A program made the position numbers and the translations under genes. Source: Trichuris trichiura (Eukaryota > Nematoda > Enoplea > Trichinellida > Trichuridae). From it: 64,000 bases of DNA. This document shows positions 11,168 to 21,684 of the stretch, in pieces (the first letter of the stretch is position 1; every line of letters starts with the position of its first letter). The notes beneath the pieces were generated by a model. It was given only the letters and a program-made list of their open reading frames with translations. It ran no database searches and was not told the DNA's origin. The stretch is from the NCBI GenBank assembly GCA_037903355.1, contig JBAJFE010000033.1:1-64000 (forward strand), given 5' to 3'.

Positions 11168-12889
11168 GTGTCGCCTGGTAACACGAAGGCTCAGATGTGT
11201 CTGTTATGTGAGAGGAAGTTTTCAAATGAGTCGATGAGACCCTGTATGATGGTAAAACATTTGCACAATATACATCCAGATAAAGCCAACAAGAATCTGG
11301 CGTATTTTCAATCGCTCCACGAAAGATTTCTCAGGCGCCCTAAATTGGATAGATCGCTTCCATCGACGTCGAGAACGCGAGAGCACGATGGCCTGCTTGC
11401 GTCATATAATACTTCTTTGCTGATCGCGAAAAGCGGTAAAACGCCCACCATCGGAGAAGAACTTCTGATTCCAGTAATAAGTGAGGTGCTTAACACAGTA
11501 TTACGTATACCTGCTGCAGACGTAATCAAGAAGGTCTCCCTCAGTAACGACACTGTCCAGCGTCGTATCGATGATATGGCTGCGGATGTAGAGCAAACGC
11601 TGTGCGAGTTTCTAAAAACCACGCAATTCTCGCTACAACTTGACGAGTCCATCCTACCCGGCAATGAGGCTCTCCTTTTGGCCTATGTGCGATTCATAAA
11701 AGCGGAGCAAGTGGTTCAGGAAATGCTTTTCGCGAAGGAATTGGTAACTGACACGAGAGGGGAATCGATTTTCCTCGTCCTAAAAGACTTCTTTGAGGAA
11801 AAGGAAATACCGCTTTCGAATATAACCGCAGTAGCCACTGATGGAGCGCCGGCGATGACGGGAAGGCAGCGTGGCTTCATTGCGCAGTTAAAACAAATTG
11901 TGCCGGATATCGTCGCGGTTAACTGTGTGATCCACAGAGAACTTTTGGCAGCAAAGCGTCTCTGCAATCGGCTGAATTCTTCGTTACGGTTAGTAATAAA
12001 TGCGATCAACAAAATCAAAAGCAATCCGCTCAGTGACAGGTTGTTCAGACAGTTGTGCGAAGAAAGCGACGCAGAATACAGTCGTCTGCTCCTGCACACC
12101 GAGGTGCGATGGCTTTCAAAGGGCGCCTGTCTTACGCGGTTTTATTGCCTTTTCGAAGCGGTTGTAGAATTTTTCGCTACCCACGACAATGCCTTGTGTG
12201 AAAACCTGAAGAAACGTGAGTCCGACATAGCCTACTTGGCAGATTTGTATTTTAAGTTCAACGAGATGAATCTTCTTCTCCAGGGAGACGAACTTAATCT
12301 AATCACGACAAAAGCCGCTCTGTGCGGGTTCGTCAGAAAACTCCCTTTGTTCAGGCGCAATTTGGCACGTAGAGAGCTACGCCAGTTTCCAAACCTTTGC
12401 GCCTTGCAAGAAAAGGTGGAGATCAAAGATGACGATGTCGAAGCCTACTGCCAGCACCTAGACATGCTGCACCATGATCTTTCCGCGCGGTGTGAGGATA
12501 TTCTTGGCATGGAAGTGCCAAGCTGGGTAATTGACCCCTTTTCAGCCCCGGACGCCGCGGAGCTAGAACTACAGGAAGAACTTGTGGAATTGCAGGCGAA
12601 CGAAGAATTAAAGGTGAAATTTTTAAAGAATGGCTACCAAGCCTTCTGGCTCCAACGAGGCATTGCAGAATCACACCCAGGCTTATGGAACATCGGGCGC
12701 AAATTGCTGATCGCCTTTCCTTCGACATATCTGGCCATAAGGGGGTTTAGCGTAGCCGCGGACCTCCTGACGAAAAAGAGAAACCGATTGCAAATAGCAA
12801 AGCGAGGAGACCTGCGACTGTGCCTCACTAATTTCAAGCCGAACGTCCAGAAGTTAGTTTCGTCGCGGCAAATCCAGTCGTCGCATTAG
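11168..12889 (+). CDS. hAT transposase, ZBED5-like, uninterrupted
   Basis: Encodes 573 residues from the GTG at 11168. The open frame extends back to 11102 (after a TGA at 11099) without an ATG, and the segment KKCRQYNAEYLKYGF there matches other family members. The true start is therefore probably supplied by an upstream spliced exon. Residues 11-36 form a BED-type finger (C11, C14, H31, H36). The hAT catalytic landmarks follow: LQLDESILPG (first Asp), AVATDGAPAM (second Asp), CVIHRELLAAKRL, then LLLHTEVRWLSKG. The C-terminal dimerisation domain runs from about residue 500 (FPSTYLAIRGFS, LTKKRNRL, RGDLRL). It would cut and paste its own element using the 13-bp ends at 9685 and 13323. The related host genes ZBED5 and SCAND3 are domesticated members, but here the element ends are intact. 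Confidence 0.9.
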   Translation: MSPGNTKAQMCLLCERKFSNESMRPCMMVKHLHNIHPDKANKNLAYFQSLHERFLRRPKLDRSLPSTSRTREHDGLLASYNTSLLIAKSGKTPTIGEELLIPVISEVLNTVLRIPAADVIKKVSLSNDTVQRRIDDMAADVEQTLCEFLKTTQFSLQLDESILPGNEALLLAYVRFIKAEQVVQEMLFAKELVTDTRGESIFLVLKDFFEEKEIPLSNITAVATDGAPAMTGRQRGFIAQLKQIVPDIVAVNCVIHRELLAAKRLCNRLNSSLRLVINAINKIKSNPLSDRLFRQLCEESDAEYSRLLLHTEVRWLSKGACLTRFYCLFEAVVEFFATHDNALCENLKKRESDIAYLADLYFKFNEMNLLLQGDELNLITTKAALCGFVRKLPLFRRNLARRELRQFPNLCALQEKVEIKDDDVEAYCQHLDMLHHDLSARCEDILGMEVPSWVIDPFSAPDAAELELQEELVELQANEELKVKFLKNGYQAFWLQRGIAESHPGLWNIGRKLLIAFPSTYLAIRGFSVAADLLTKKRNRLQIAKRGDLRLCLTNFKPNVQKLVSSRQIQSSH

Positions 12890-13323
12890 CCATTTGCTTA
12901 TTTGGCGATACATAGAGGTGCCATAAAGCTATATACAGGAATTGCATTGCCCCTTTTCTATGAACGCAGTCCAAGCTCTTGCGAACAGTAATAAAGGCGG
13001 AAAACGGATACGACAAGTGCCGGCAACTTTTCCTCGGCGGAAAAAGCACCAGTCAACGTTGCAGGTGCTGAGCGAAGATCAGGTGAACTACAAGCATGCG
13101 CTTTTCGCTTGACCACTGCGGACCGTCAAACATAACTGTAAGGTCGCTACACAAGATCAACGGGCGCCTGCCATGTGTCCAGTCCGTGTTAGAGTAAAAA
13201 GGACCAATCAGCGTTGACCAAACCGTCCTGCGCCATCTGGGGGCCCTGACGAGTCTAGGGGGCCCTGGTGGGCCCTGACAAAGCCCAGGGGGGCCCTGGA
13301 GCAAAAAAGGTTGAGAAACTATG

Positions 13324-13394
13324 TGCTAGACTAAATGAAGTCGGTCTCTAGTTGCGATGAGATAAGTAATTTTTGGAGTCTAAAAAGTAGAATA
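13324..13394 (+). pseudogene. Gypsy RT continuation after hAT
   Basis: After the duplicated TGCTAGAC the frame resumes in the thumb region (ARLNEVGL, then a stop, LR, DK, FLESKK), matching the usual Gypsy order ARL-EVGL-L-DKC-F. It is cut at 13394 by a pogo terminus following TA. No further Gypsy sequence was found to the right. Confidence 0.7.
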
Positions 13395-14120
13395 CAGTGA
13401 AACCTCCCTAATCCGAACTTCCCTAATCCGAATCCCTCTCTAATCCGAATTCGTGGAAGAGAACAATAGAACGACAGTACACAATAAAGATAATTAGGCT
13501 ACTTGTGCGAAACGCACAGTCATTTGGCGGAAACGGCTATAAGGGCAGCAAACAACTAGCCAATGGTCCTTCCGGTATATGCTAACATAGGCACAGTCCA
13601 GCCACGGCTTTGGCGAGCCAACCTGGACCAATAGGTTGGCTACAACAATTCACCTCGTGACATAAGCTTCCACAAATAAAAGGAAATATGCAACATAGCA
13701 GTCAATATTGACATCGGATAGAGCTAGTCATATGTATATCAATACGCTGCGGAAGGGCTGTTAATCTAATTGCAGGATATGAACAAAAATAGAATCGTGT
13801 TATGTGAAGGTAGGGCTACCACCGCATTATACGTGAAGAGACCGTATTTAAGGAGAGCAATACGGGAGTCATTATCACTGTGTTCTGGTGTGTTCTACGG
13901 TTGTGCAGTTGTCCAAATGTATAAAATGGAGCACATTACGCTCATGATAGAGAAGAAGGCGGAGATCATCAAAGCATTGAGGAGTGGAGTGACCGGCCGA
14001 AGAACAGGAAGAATGCGATGGACGGCGCTATTTATGCTTAAAAAGCGTTCGTGACTTAGCCGCTAGCAAACGTCAAAGCCTGTTGAAACAGATGCTAACA
14101 ACTGACTACAAAGAATAAAT
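13395..14120 (+). mobile_element. pogo/Tigger fragment
   Basis: Starts with CAGTGAAACCTCCCTAATCC just after a TA, a pogo-type terminus with repeated CTAATCCGAA units. It includes a CENP-B-like N-terminus at 13920-14030. No right terminus was identified, so the element is truncated. Confidence 0.65.
13770..14054 (+). pseudogene. pogo/Tigger transposase N-terminus remnant
   Basis: The frame ends with MEHITLMIEKKAEIIKALR followed by SGVTGR, the helix-turn-helix start of CENP-B/Tigger transposases. The rest of the DNA-binding domain and the whole DDE domain are absent or shifted out of frame after 14054. Confidence 0.6.
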
Positions 14121-14225
14121 TTAGACTTCTTGGATTTATATTACACAGGTAGAAAGGATGGACACTGTCGCGCAACCCAGGAAACAAAGGTTACAATGGC
14201 CTAGAAATCGCGCATTAATCGGGAG

Positions 14226-14276
14226 CTAACCGTAACGACTGAAGACACATCCATTGTCTTCAGTCGTTACGGTTAG
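14226..14276. repeat. 22-bp perfect inverted repeat
   Basis: Arms 14226-14247 and 14255-14276 (CTAACCGTAACGACTGAAG and so on) are perfect reverse complements around the 7-base loop CATCCAT. The structure is isolated, with no coding sequence. It may be a small foldback element or a terminator-like hairpin; nothing favours either. Confidence 0.85.
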
Positions 14277-15079
14277 TATGCTGTAGTTAATGCATAGCAG
14301 CCAGTTCAATGCCCTTGGTTGAGCACCATTAACTGACTGCCGCTGGTACGGTTAATCTGTCCTTTGGGTTGGATCCGATGCGGCAAGGCTGTCAGCTTTG
14401 CTTGATCCATTGTCGTATACGTCTATCCAGCGAAGATGAACCAATGGCAGTAAATTAACGGTGGCGAGCGAGGGCAAAAAGAACAATAAAACGATGAAAA
14501 TCAAGCACTATTTGTACACCTGTGGCGTGAACTATTGCTGTCGTAAGCAGTGGAAACTTCTTGCTGCCAAAATGTTAGTGCCCAGGGCAATTTAAACGTA
14601 AGGTAAACTCGTTTAGATTGCGCAAAGAAAATCTGAGCAAAATAGGAGAAAATCTGCGACATAATACCTTTTAAGTAGGAACCAGGAGTGGCAGGAAGCG
14701 GTATTCAGACGAATGATTCATCTCTCATGATGTCTTTAAGGTACGTCACGTAATAGATTAACATAATCAGAAACGGTGGAGATAGCATTCAATGCTAACC
14801 ACAGAATACATGTTTCCTGGAAGCTTCAGTTTCCAATTAACAGTTCCACTGAGATAAATTTAACTCATGTTGAGAAAAGCTGTTTAGGGTTCTCACCGTG
14901 AAGTATAAAGTTAGGTGTTTAAAGATAGTCTTCTGTTTGGTGTCAGCAAAGTACAGAATATATTACGTACATTTGCACTGTAATGTTTAGGATTAACATG
15001 GATGAGTTTGAAATTTATCGTCATTAGTAAAGGTCTTTAACAAGACTCTTAATTAATGAAGCAGAGAAGGATTATTTAC
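14277..15079. other. intron of mesh-like gene, nothing recognised
   Basis: This lies downstream of the last mesh exon I can identify. The remaining VWD exons were sought on the minus strand and not found. Confidence 0.35.
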
Positions 15080-15233
15080 GTACACTGCGTTTTGACCGGT
15101 TGCTCCAGACGAACCTGAACCATGAGCCGATGTTGCGGGTGAGTGCTCATTGTAAGTACGTAATATCCTTTTCCGCTGAATCGGTACTTTGCGCCGTCGA
15201 AGGTAATGAAATGTGTGCTTCCATATGCTATAC
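15080..15233 (-). CDS. mesh: mesh-like exon: start of VWD domain
   Basis: The acceptor TTTTCAG precedes the exon. Its reading continues the preceding exon (TSG then [30 protein letters not shown]), the usual start of a von Willebrand D domain in Mesh/SUSD2. The family's D in GDPH is replaced by S-T-H here. The donor chosen is AC|GTAAAT. An alternative GT four bases earlier is weaker, so the 5' splice site is the least certain in the gene. Confidence 0.8.
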
Positions 15234-16122
15234 CTGAAAACATCAAATGCGTTTCACGAAATCACATGCAGTGATAAAAGCGTTTCTCTGTAGAACAAGC
15301 AAGAATAAGAACCGTAAACGTTGCGATTTTACGTCAACAGCAACGGCCCTAAACAAAGTTGTTAACCTATTTCTTCCAAGATTATGTTAGCGCCAGACAA
15401 TTTAGCACGCAGTTGTAATTCACACGGGTTCCTTGAGTAAATGCAATGAAAACCTAAGTTCCGGTTACATTTACAACAGAAAGTCCGTTATTCGAGCGCG
15501 GATTACCTGAATTTACTCGAACTCCAGTGTCAGAAAATGGAATATACTGCGTGCAACGCTGCCAGTTCATTGTTTTGTGAATCTTACTGGAAATTAACGC
15601 TTATTGTTGCCATTTACATACTGTTCTAGATCGTTTAGGAAGCACTGTCACACTTCGAGCAACAGTAATTATGGAACGGGTATGGACCAGGTCATATTCT
15701 CAAAACGTGTCGAGCAGCACTTCTTCGCGCTTGTATTCTCTTGTGTTCTGTGAGCTGTAGCAAAGTAAAGCGCATTCTCCAAAAATGCCTCGTAAGGGAA
15801 TACAGTAAAGTCAAAGTATTACAAGAACATCAATAAATGAGTCACCAACGGCTTTCGTAAAGAGTCGCATCTAATCCACGGTTGTAGCTTTGTAGCTAGA
15901 TTCTGTAGTATCAAGCTTCGATCACTAGGTACGATAACCGTTCCGGAAAGAATTCAAGGGGGCAGGACGGAATTCGCGGCTGGAATACATGCTATTTGGC
16001 CTTTTTCATAGGGTATCCTATATAACGCGCGTTAACGCTCAAAATCCGGGATGAATTAACCATGGATAACGAGGGCCGGCTGAATTTCTGTTTCTGCTCA
16101 TTACATCACAAAGCATTCATAC
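15234..16122 (-). other. 889-nt mesh intron
   Basis: Intron between the AMOP and VWD exons. No transposon was recognised within it. Confidence 0.6.
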
Positions 16123-16412
16123 CAGAAGTCGGAGGCGTGTAATCTTGACAGCTGCGGGTCTGACGACGCCAAAACAAAAGAGAGCATCGGTTAGCAAAAC
16201 GGCAGCACATATGGTATGGTGCTAGGTCGTGAAACCAGTTCGACAGGCTGGGAACATATGGTGGCGTACGGAATGGATATGAACCAAATGCATGAGCTCG
16301 ATAAGGAACCCCTGGACTGTAGTAGCTCAACGCGTCCAAATCTTCGTAGTCGTCAGAGTGCATAAGCCATCCGTCTAGGTCATAGCAACAAACCGTCTGT
16401 GCTCCTGTCCAA
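16123..16412 (-). CDS. mesh: mesh-like exon: second half of AMOP
   Basis: Acceptor AACTTTAG, donor G|GTATGA. It contains VCCYDLDGWLM, the RAHAFG turn, VPSLSNWFHDLAPYHMCC and SCQDYTPP. These motifs and cysteine spacings follow the AMOP domain and its tail in Mesh (CCYD-G-LM, VPSLSRWFHD, YQCC, SQDC-Y-P). Confidence 0.92.
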
Positions 16413-16460
16413 CTAAAGTTTGTCAAAAAAGTCACTTCAAAGTCGCTTAAGCTTTCTTAC

Positions 16461-16742
16461 GTTGCCTGCGTTGACATCACACAATGAGACGCTCCACGGT
16501 GATAGTAGCATCCGCCGTCACCGTTCATATCACATTCCAAATATGGCATAAATCTACCAATGTCAAAAATTGCTTGGTCTAGTGTACATGGACAGGGCTC
16601 CAGATCCATCCAGAAGTTTCTCCAGCGGCCATCCTGTTTATACCAATGCAGGCATCGCTTCAATGCCCAATCTGCACCGTAATTAAGTTCCCAATCTGAC
16701 AAAAAGTACCAGCTGAACGACGTGATAGTTGAGTAAAGGACA
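16461..16742 (-). CDS. mesh: mesh-like exon: first half of AMOP
   Basis: Acceptor CTTTTTAG, donor AC|GTAAGA. The exon begins with VLYSTITSFSWYFLSDWE, equivalent to the Mesh lead-in ending GWYFAPQWE. It continues with CPCTLDQAIFDIGRFMP, CDMNGDG and YHRGASHCVMS, the hallmark AMOP signature. The adjoining introns are only 45 and 48 nt. Confidence 0.93.
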
Positions 16743-16787
16743 CTAAAAAGAATGTATTTACTCTACAGATATTTCTTTCTCTCTTAC

Positions 16788-16979
16788 CCTATGTCCGGTT
16801 TATCGGTCAGCGCTACGCGTACTACGCCAAACTCAAAGTCCCTCCATTTATTAGTTAGAGTGGTATCCCGTGGTCTATGCAGCTCTCTCGGTTTCAATTT
16901 GAGGATTCCTGTGTTTGGTACATTTTGGGCAACAATTCCAACTCGTTCAAATCTTCGTACTTCTGCATCTTCCCAGTAG
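16788..16979 (-). CDS. mesh: mesh-like exon: pre-AMOP region
   Basis: Acceptor TTCTTTAAG, donor GG|GTAAGA. It encodes YWEDAEVRRFERVGIVAQ, NVPNTG and a stretch ending FEFGVVRVALTDKPDIG. This matches the Mesh segment between the LWGY motif and the AMOP lead-in. Confidence 0.9.
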
Positions 16980-17190
16980 CTTAAAGAAGCATTATTGTAT
17001 AACAATGACATTTACGCCACTTTATGCGAGTAGCACTGATAATTGGTGAGGTGCAAACAGATCAGGATGGTCTCACTGTTACGCGTGACGAACTTTCCTG
17101 TTAGGGAGGTTAGTTGATCTTGAAAAATGAGAAGGTGGGTTGAAATAAGAAACCTTTGAAATTACACCATGAAACTCAAATAATGCTTAC

Positions 17191-17353
17191 CCTAGCAAAT
17201 CCACTGTGACCTTGGCTTGCGTATCTGACGTCAAATTATATGGTGACCACGTGATCGTTAGCAAGTCTGGCGCGGGACTATCAAACGCATTAACTTGATA
17301 GCTGAGAACGTCTTTTCTGAGGATTACCCCAGGAATTGCCCGGTCTGGCGGCA
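17191..17353 (-). CDS. mesh: mesh-like exon: link after Ig-like region
   Basis: Acceptor TGTTTAG, donor GG|GTAAGC. It encodes PPDRAIPG, ITWSPYNLTSD and VTVDLLG. Mesh has ITW-NLT then the LWGY motif, and the Y is the first residue of the next exon, so the junction restores LGY. The exon is open only in this phase. Confidence 0.9.
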
Positions 17354-19434
17354 CTAAACAAGGTTTACGTTATGTTGGCTACTGACAAGTTGCAGCAATG
17401 AGTTGGTAACAAGGGCTTTGTTCATGACTGCTGTTTTATCGTCTTGTCTGACTGTGAATCCCAGAAAAAGCTTTAAAAAGAGAAAGCGATTTTTATCGGC
17501 AGCGGTAAAGAACAAAAGAAAATAACGGAGATTTCGGAACTGTCAGGTTTTTTTCTCAGCGTTCTCTGCAAAGAATGAAGTCGTTCTGACGACTAAATTG
17601 CTGTTTTTGCTTTTTCACTTTTGTTCCCAACAAAATTGCTTTTCTTGTTGGCACAGTTTTGCTGGCATCAACCATCAGAATGGAGATAAAGGCGCACAAC
17701 GGTAGCTCTAGTGGTAGCAAGTATCTTGAAAGTGTAACTCCTTTAGCGAGAGCATTGATTTTCACAATGCTTACGGACTCGAACACTAAAGAGGTAACAA
17801 AATGAGTTCTGAGAGAAGCTCAGCTTAAAATTCATAGCTCAGTTAAAAGGGTGGCTTTTGTAAACATAATGATGAAAAGTTTAAAATCTATCCTGCACGT
17901 GTCTAATAAAATAACCCCCTCGGCTGCTTCACACGCCGTTATGCGGTGTCAATGACTAATGGCCTGTTACGTTAACTGCCAAGCTGCTGCGGCCGTTTCG
18001 GAATTTCGGGTGCGTGGTGATAACTACAAACAGTCTCACCGACCTTAGCATCGCTTTAAAAGGCACTTTAACTGGCAAAAATGTGCAAAAAACGATGGTC
18101 GCTTTCAGAACTCGTCTGCTTCTTGTACGTGAGACACCCATTGTTCTCTGTCGATGAAACCAGTACCATCACTTTCTCTAGCTCGCTCCAAAAGTTTCGT
18201 GAACTTTTTCATTATAAAGTTCTTTTACTCTGAAGACGAATCAGGAGCGGAGTCTGAAAGCCCCGGAGTAGAAGCCTTGTCTCTCACCAACGGGTCGTAC
18301 CGTGAAGAAACTAAATAAAGAAACTTATGCATCCGTTACAAAATGCTACATATCTTTGCCAATTTCGCTCTCTTTCAGAGCATTGCTTAGCACTGGCAAA
18401 AAATGAATAGAGACACCACGCCAAATCACCTTGGTTGGCATCCCCTTGTTTCCAACCCTACTGTCTCAAAAATAAATATTGATCTCCAAAGCATGAAGCC
18501 AATTAAAGCTCACAAAGAAACCTATTTTAAAATCCTGATTCTCAAAATGCTGCATGAACAATCCTGACAAAAACAATGAAAAACCTTCAGAGTAGTTTAA
18601 TGCAAATTGAAAAATATTTATTCCAGACGATCTAAGTTACTGCTGCGCGAGTGAGAATCTAAGAAGGCTAAGAGCCTGAATCAGAACATTTTCGAAACGC
18701 AAAAGTGCGGAGTGCTTTGAAATGTGGAACAGGTTCAATCGACGTCTTAATGATCAGCAAGAAGATACAAAAGAATAACTCAAATCCTGTAAAGTTGGCA
18801 CACTGAATGTTTAAAATTTGAAATCTAAATGCCCAAAGAGCCCAAACCTAAGAATATGCCGAAACGTTGAATATGTCAAAGTAAGCAGATCGAAGCAATT
18901 AAAGAGATCACAGGCAATTTCTGCCTTTACTGAATTTTTTTGCATCAGATTTCGCAAGGACGCATTCTGAATGGTAAACTTTCTTCGAGAGTACATACCT
19001 TGGGAAGGTGCATATGCAGCGAGGAGACAGCCGCAGTTTTTATCAGTCCCAACAAAGACTGTGGGAACTCATAAACGGAGACTTCAAATTCCTGAACTGC
19101 ATTTTGAAATGTCGGTTTAAGACTTTAAGCTTCCAAATGGCAATTTACCATAACTATAGCCGCAAATAGCTCTCGTTTAAAGGAGTTTCCGCTCATACGA
19201 ATTTCTAAATCGTAATACTTTCCCCACATAACGCGGTTCTGTTTCCGCTCATACGCTATTTTACTGGCAAGAAGGTGGGGGTTTATGACAAAGTTTCCCT
19301 GTGTTGTTATCCATTAACAGCAAACACAGACAACACTATGATTTTATGTGAGTTCTTCGGTCACTTGCAAATGAATCGTTCATTGATCTGTGACAAAGAC
19401 GTTTACAGTTCACAACAGATGCTACAATCTCAGA
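17354..19434 (-). other. mesh intron, left part, nothing recognised
   Basis: Left part of an 8.7-kb intron. AT-rich, with no supported element. Confidence 0.4.
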
Positions 19435-19900
19435 ATGGCTATTAACAACATCATAGAAGCATGGAACGACTTATCGAAACAATGCATCCATCGTGTTTGG
19501 CGGAAACTTATCCCAGACCTGACCTGTGATTTTAAAGATTATGCTTTGTGATGAAGTATGCGAAAGTACTGAAACCTGTATTCAATTGGCACTTGGGCCA
19601 GGCTTCAAAGAAGTGCAATACCACGATGTTAAAGGCACTTCGAATTGTCAGTTGGTTGAGCTGTCCGTTGAGGGGCTGCAGGTAAAGGAGAAAGAAGAGA
19701 AGCAGATTATGGAGAAAATCGAAAAACACCGCGACAACTGAGCATTGATGAATTATCAGATGCTACAGAAACTACTGAACAAAGGCTACAATGCTTCGAA
19801 GAAAATGACTGCAGTGGAAAACGGAGCTGGATAGCCACAAGAGATACTTGTGCCTCTGGCCTGAAGTCGTATAAGCAATTGATGTATGAAAGAAGAACAT
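19435..19900 (+). pseudogene. pogo/Tigger transposase C-terminal remnant
   Basis: From the ATG at 19435 the frame reads NNIIEAWNDL, then CIHRVWRKLIPDL. This is the segment after the DDE core in Tigger/jerky proteins (AW-D-L then C-W-KL-P). A frameshift near 19545 leads to continuing remnants in other frames up to about 19900 (IDELSDATE). No DDE core or element ends were identified. Confidence 0.55.
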
Positions 19901-20005
19901 GTGCACATGTTTATTTATTACGGAAAAGGTACAAACTGTTTACTTATACTTATAAACAATCCTAAACCACCGAAAGTTTTGGAGCTCATCACGCTCCGTT
20001 TTCAA

Positions 20006-20114
20006 TGATCACAACTGCAGGACCTGCCTGCGGTGAGGTTAGTGGTTAACTAACCTGAGAGTCACCTTATTTGAACACTATCCTCACCGCACACAGGTCC
20101 TGTAGTCGTGATTG
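20006..20114. repeat. imperfect inverted repeat
   Basis: Arms around 20006-20040 and 20079-20114 (GCAGGACCTG/CAGGTCCTG and CGGTGAGG/CCTCACCG cores) are imperfect reverse complements around about 40 bp. It could be a small foldback element. Confidence 0.6.
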
Positions 20115-20964
20115 CCTAAAGCGGAATACGAGAAGCTCCAAAAGCTTTGAAGACTTGGAATTTTATTTAAGCAAAAATAAACGGTTTATATCTTTTCCAG
20201 AATCAATAAACATTTGACATTTTAAAACGCCGTTAAAAGGCTTTCATTTTCAAAGAACATGTGCAAAACACAAAAGCTCGAATTCTATTTTTACTGCGAT
20301 GAAGAAACACAAGAGGACGATGGCTATCTTTTGCATCTAACAGGACCTCAGTATGGACGTAACTGAGGATAGTGAGATAAAAAAGTGAGTCCAATGGACT
20401 TCCATTTTTTTAGGCATGAAGTTATTTATTTTAGACCTGAGAGGACCTCTTTCCATAAGCTAAAGACGAAATCATGTCGCTGCTTAAAGCCACTTTGAGC
20501 TCGTTCCGCTGTTGAAAGTTCTCTCATAAAAGTTCCCCGTTTATATGTAATCGTCATGAAAGGAAAAAACATGCTATTCACATTCTGTGAAAAAGGTTAC
20601 GTACCTTCGCGAGCATAGCGTTGAATAAACAGTTCAGATACAACGTAATTCTTTTTCTTAGCGCAGTTTATTGACTATATTTCCCCTTTGGTGTTTACAA
20701 GTAAACAATGTTTCTAACACTTTGAATCAAATCTTGACTTCGCTAAAGTTTACGTGTTTCTTATAACGCGAGATTTTCCGAATTTTTAAGTGACCAAATT
20801 CCTGCGTTATACAAGAATTCCCTGCATTTTAGAAAAGGTCAGAAAGCGCCACAGTAAACTACAAGTTTTCGTTTGCCCTTGCAACATGTTATTAACCTGT
20901 GAAAAAGGGTAGGCATTTCGTAATTTGAAGAAATTCCATTTCAAAAACTTTATCATTCCATCTA
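20115..20964. other. no feature recognised
   Basis: Intronic sequence between the inverted repeat and the Penelope pair; nothing supported. Confidence 0.35.
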
Positions 20965-21136
20965 CCTACATCTGAAAAACCGGGTCTTTCTTAACGAGAC
21001 GATGGATTTTCATATCTTCAATACGGTTTCTGTCTAGCCCGTTGATGAAGTCTGAAATCAAACTGAAGCAAATGCCCTACCAACGGATGGGTGTGCAATT
21101 ATTGAGGAAACATTCAGATCAAGCACATAGCAATAC

Positions 21137-21175
21137 CGTAGCTTTTGGGACTAACCTCGTCCCGTCGTCAGCGAC
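21137..21175 (-). ncRNA. hammerhead-like ribozyme motif
   Basis: Minus strand: CG, CTGACGA, C, stem GGGAC/GTCCC with loop GAGGTTA, AAA, AGCTA, CGG. The conserved GAA reads AAA in this copy, suggesting decay. The partner copy at 24572 keeps GAA. Confidence 0.55.
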
Positions 21176-21680
21176 GATGGTAATGTAATTTTCACTGCGA
21201 CAGTAGAGTATTTATAGGTCACAGAGGGGGCTCTAGTCGATATGGAATAACAACCCGTTTTACTGATAACAGATAGCCATATCGAGCTGACCGCCACCTC
21301 TTTGTCACGGTTAATGGAAACGTTATTACGAATGAACAAGGACTCCTTTATTTGCCTAAGGCAGAAAAGGCTCTCGCGGCAAATAATCGCCGGGGACAGG
21401 ACGAGTGAGCATTGAGAGGAATACTCAGCGACCGCAGAGGTGTTTTTCGCCTTTTCCATGGCTTCTAGTAGTGGTACTTTTCTTGGACGTCCTCGTCGTT
21501 TCCTGTGTATCCCGTTCAATTCTTCTTCCACGGTCCGGTAACTGTTGAGCGCCTTCATGTGTTTGGCAAATCTGTCAAATAGTGTTGCCCATCTCTCCTA
21601 TTTAGGAGGCGTTGTAATCACATCTGATCACATAAACGACGCCCGGTCTTTGCTCAAACGGAACTTTGATCTTACCGTTC
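21151..21680 (-). pseudogene. PLE A endonuclease and C-terminal region, broken
   Basis: The minus frame after the RT carries a GIY-YIG start (GVVYVIKCDYNAS), then a TAA where the YIG tyrosine should be, then IGEMGNT and a frameshift into FDRFAKHMKALN. The C-terminal part (21558 down to 21151) has a GRPRK basic patch and SLFIRNNVSINRDK, common in PLE C-termini. The stop and the frameshift are shared with the plus copy at 24062-24190. Confidence 0.8.
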
Positions 21681-21684
21681 CAGA

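Larger units (their letters stand above)
9685..13323 (+). mobile_element. autonomous-looking hAT transposon (copy 2)
   Basis: A 3639-bp element has ends CAGTGTTTCTCAA and TTGAGAAACTATG and a perfect 8-bp duplication TGCTAGAC (9677-9684 and 13324-13331). It contains one uninterrupted transposase frame. GGGGGCCC-rich blocks lie near both ends. It sits inside the Gypsy RT, whose frame continues on both sides. A strong donor (CAC|GTAAGT at 10803) lies upstream, with acceptor-like sites at 11096 and 11111. This suggests a non-coding or short first exon and one intron. It is the best candidate in the window for a recently active DNA transposon. Confidence 0.9.

Noticed and set aside
11168..12889. 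Host ZBED5-like gene
   Set aside because: The frame sits between intact hAT ends with a perfect target duplication, so it is a transposon gene.
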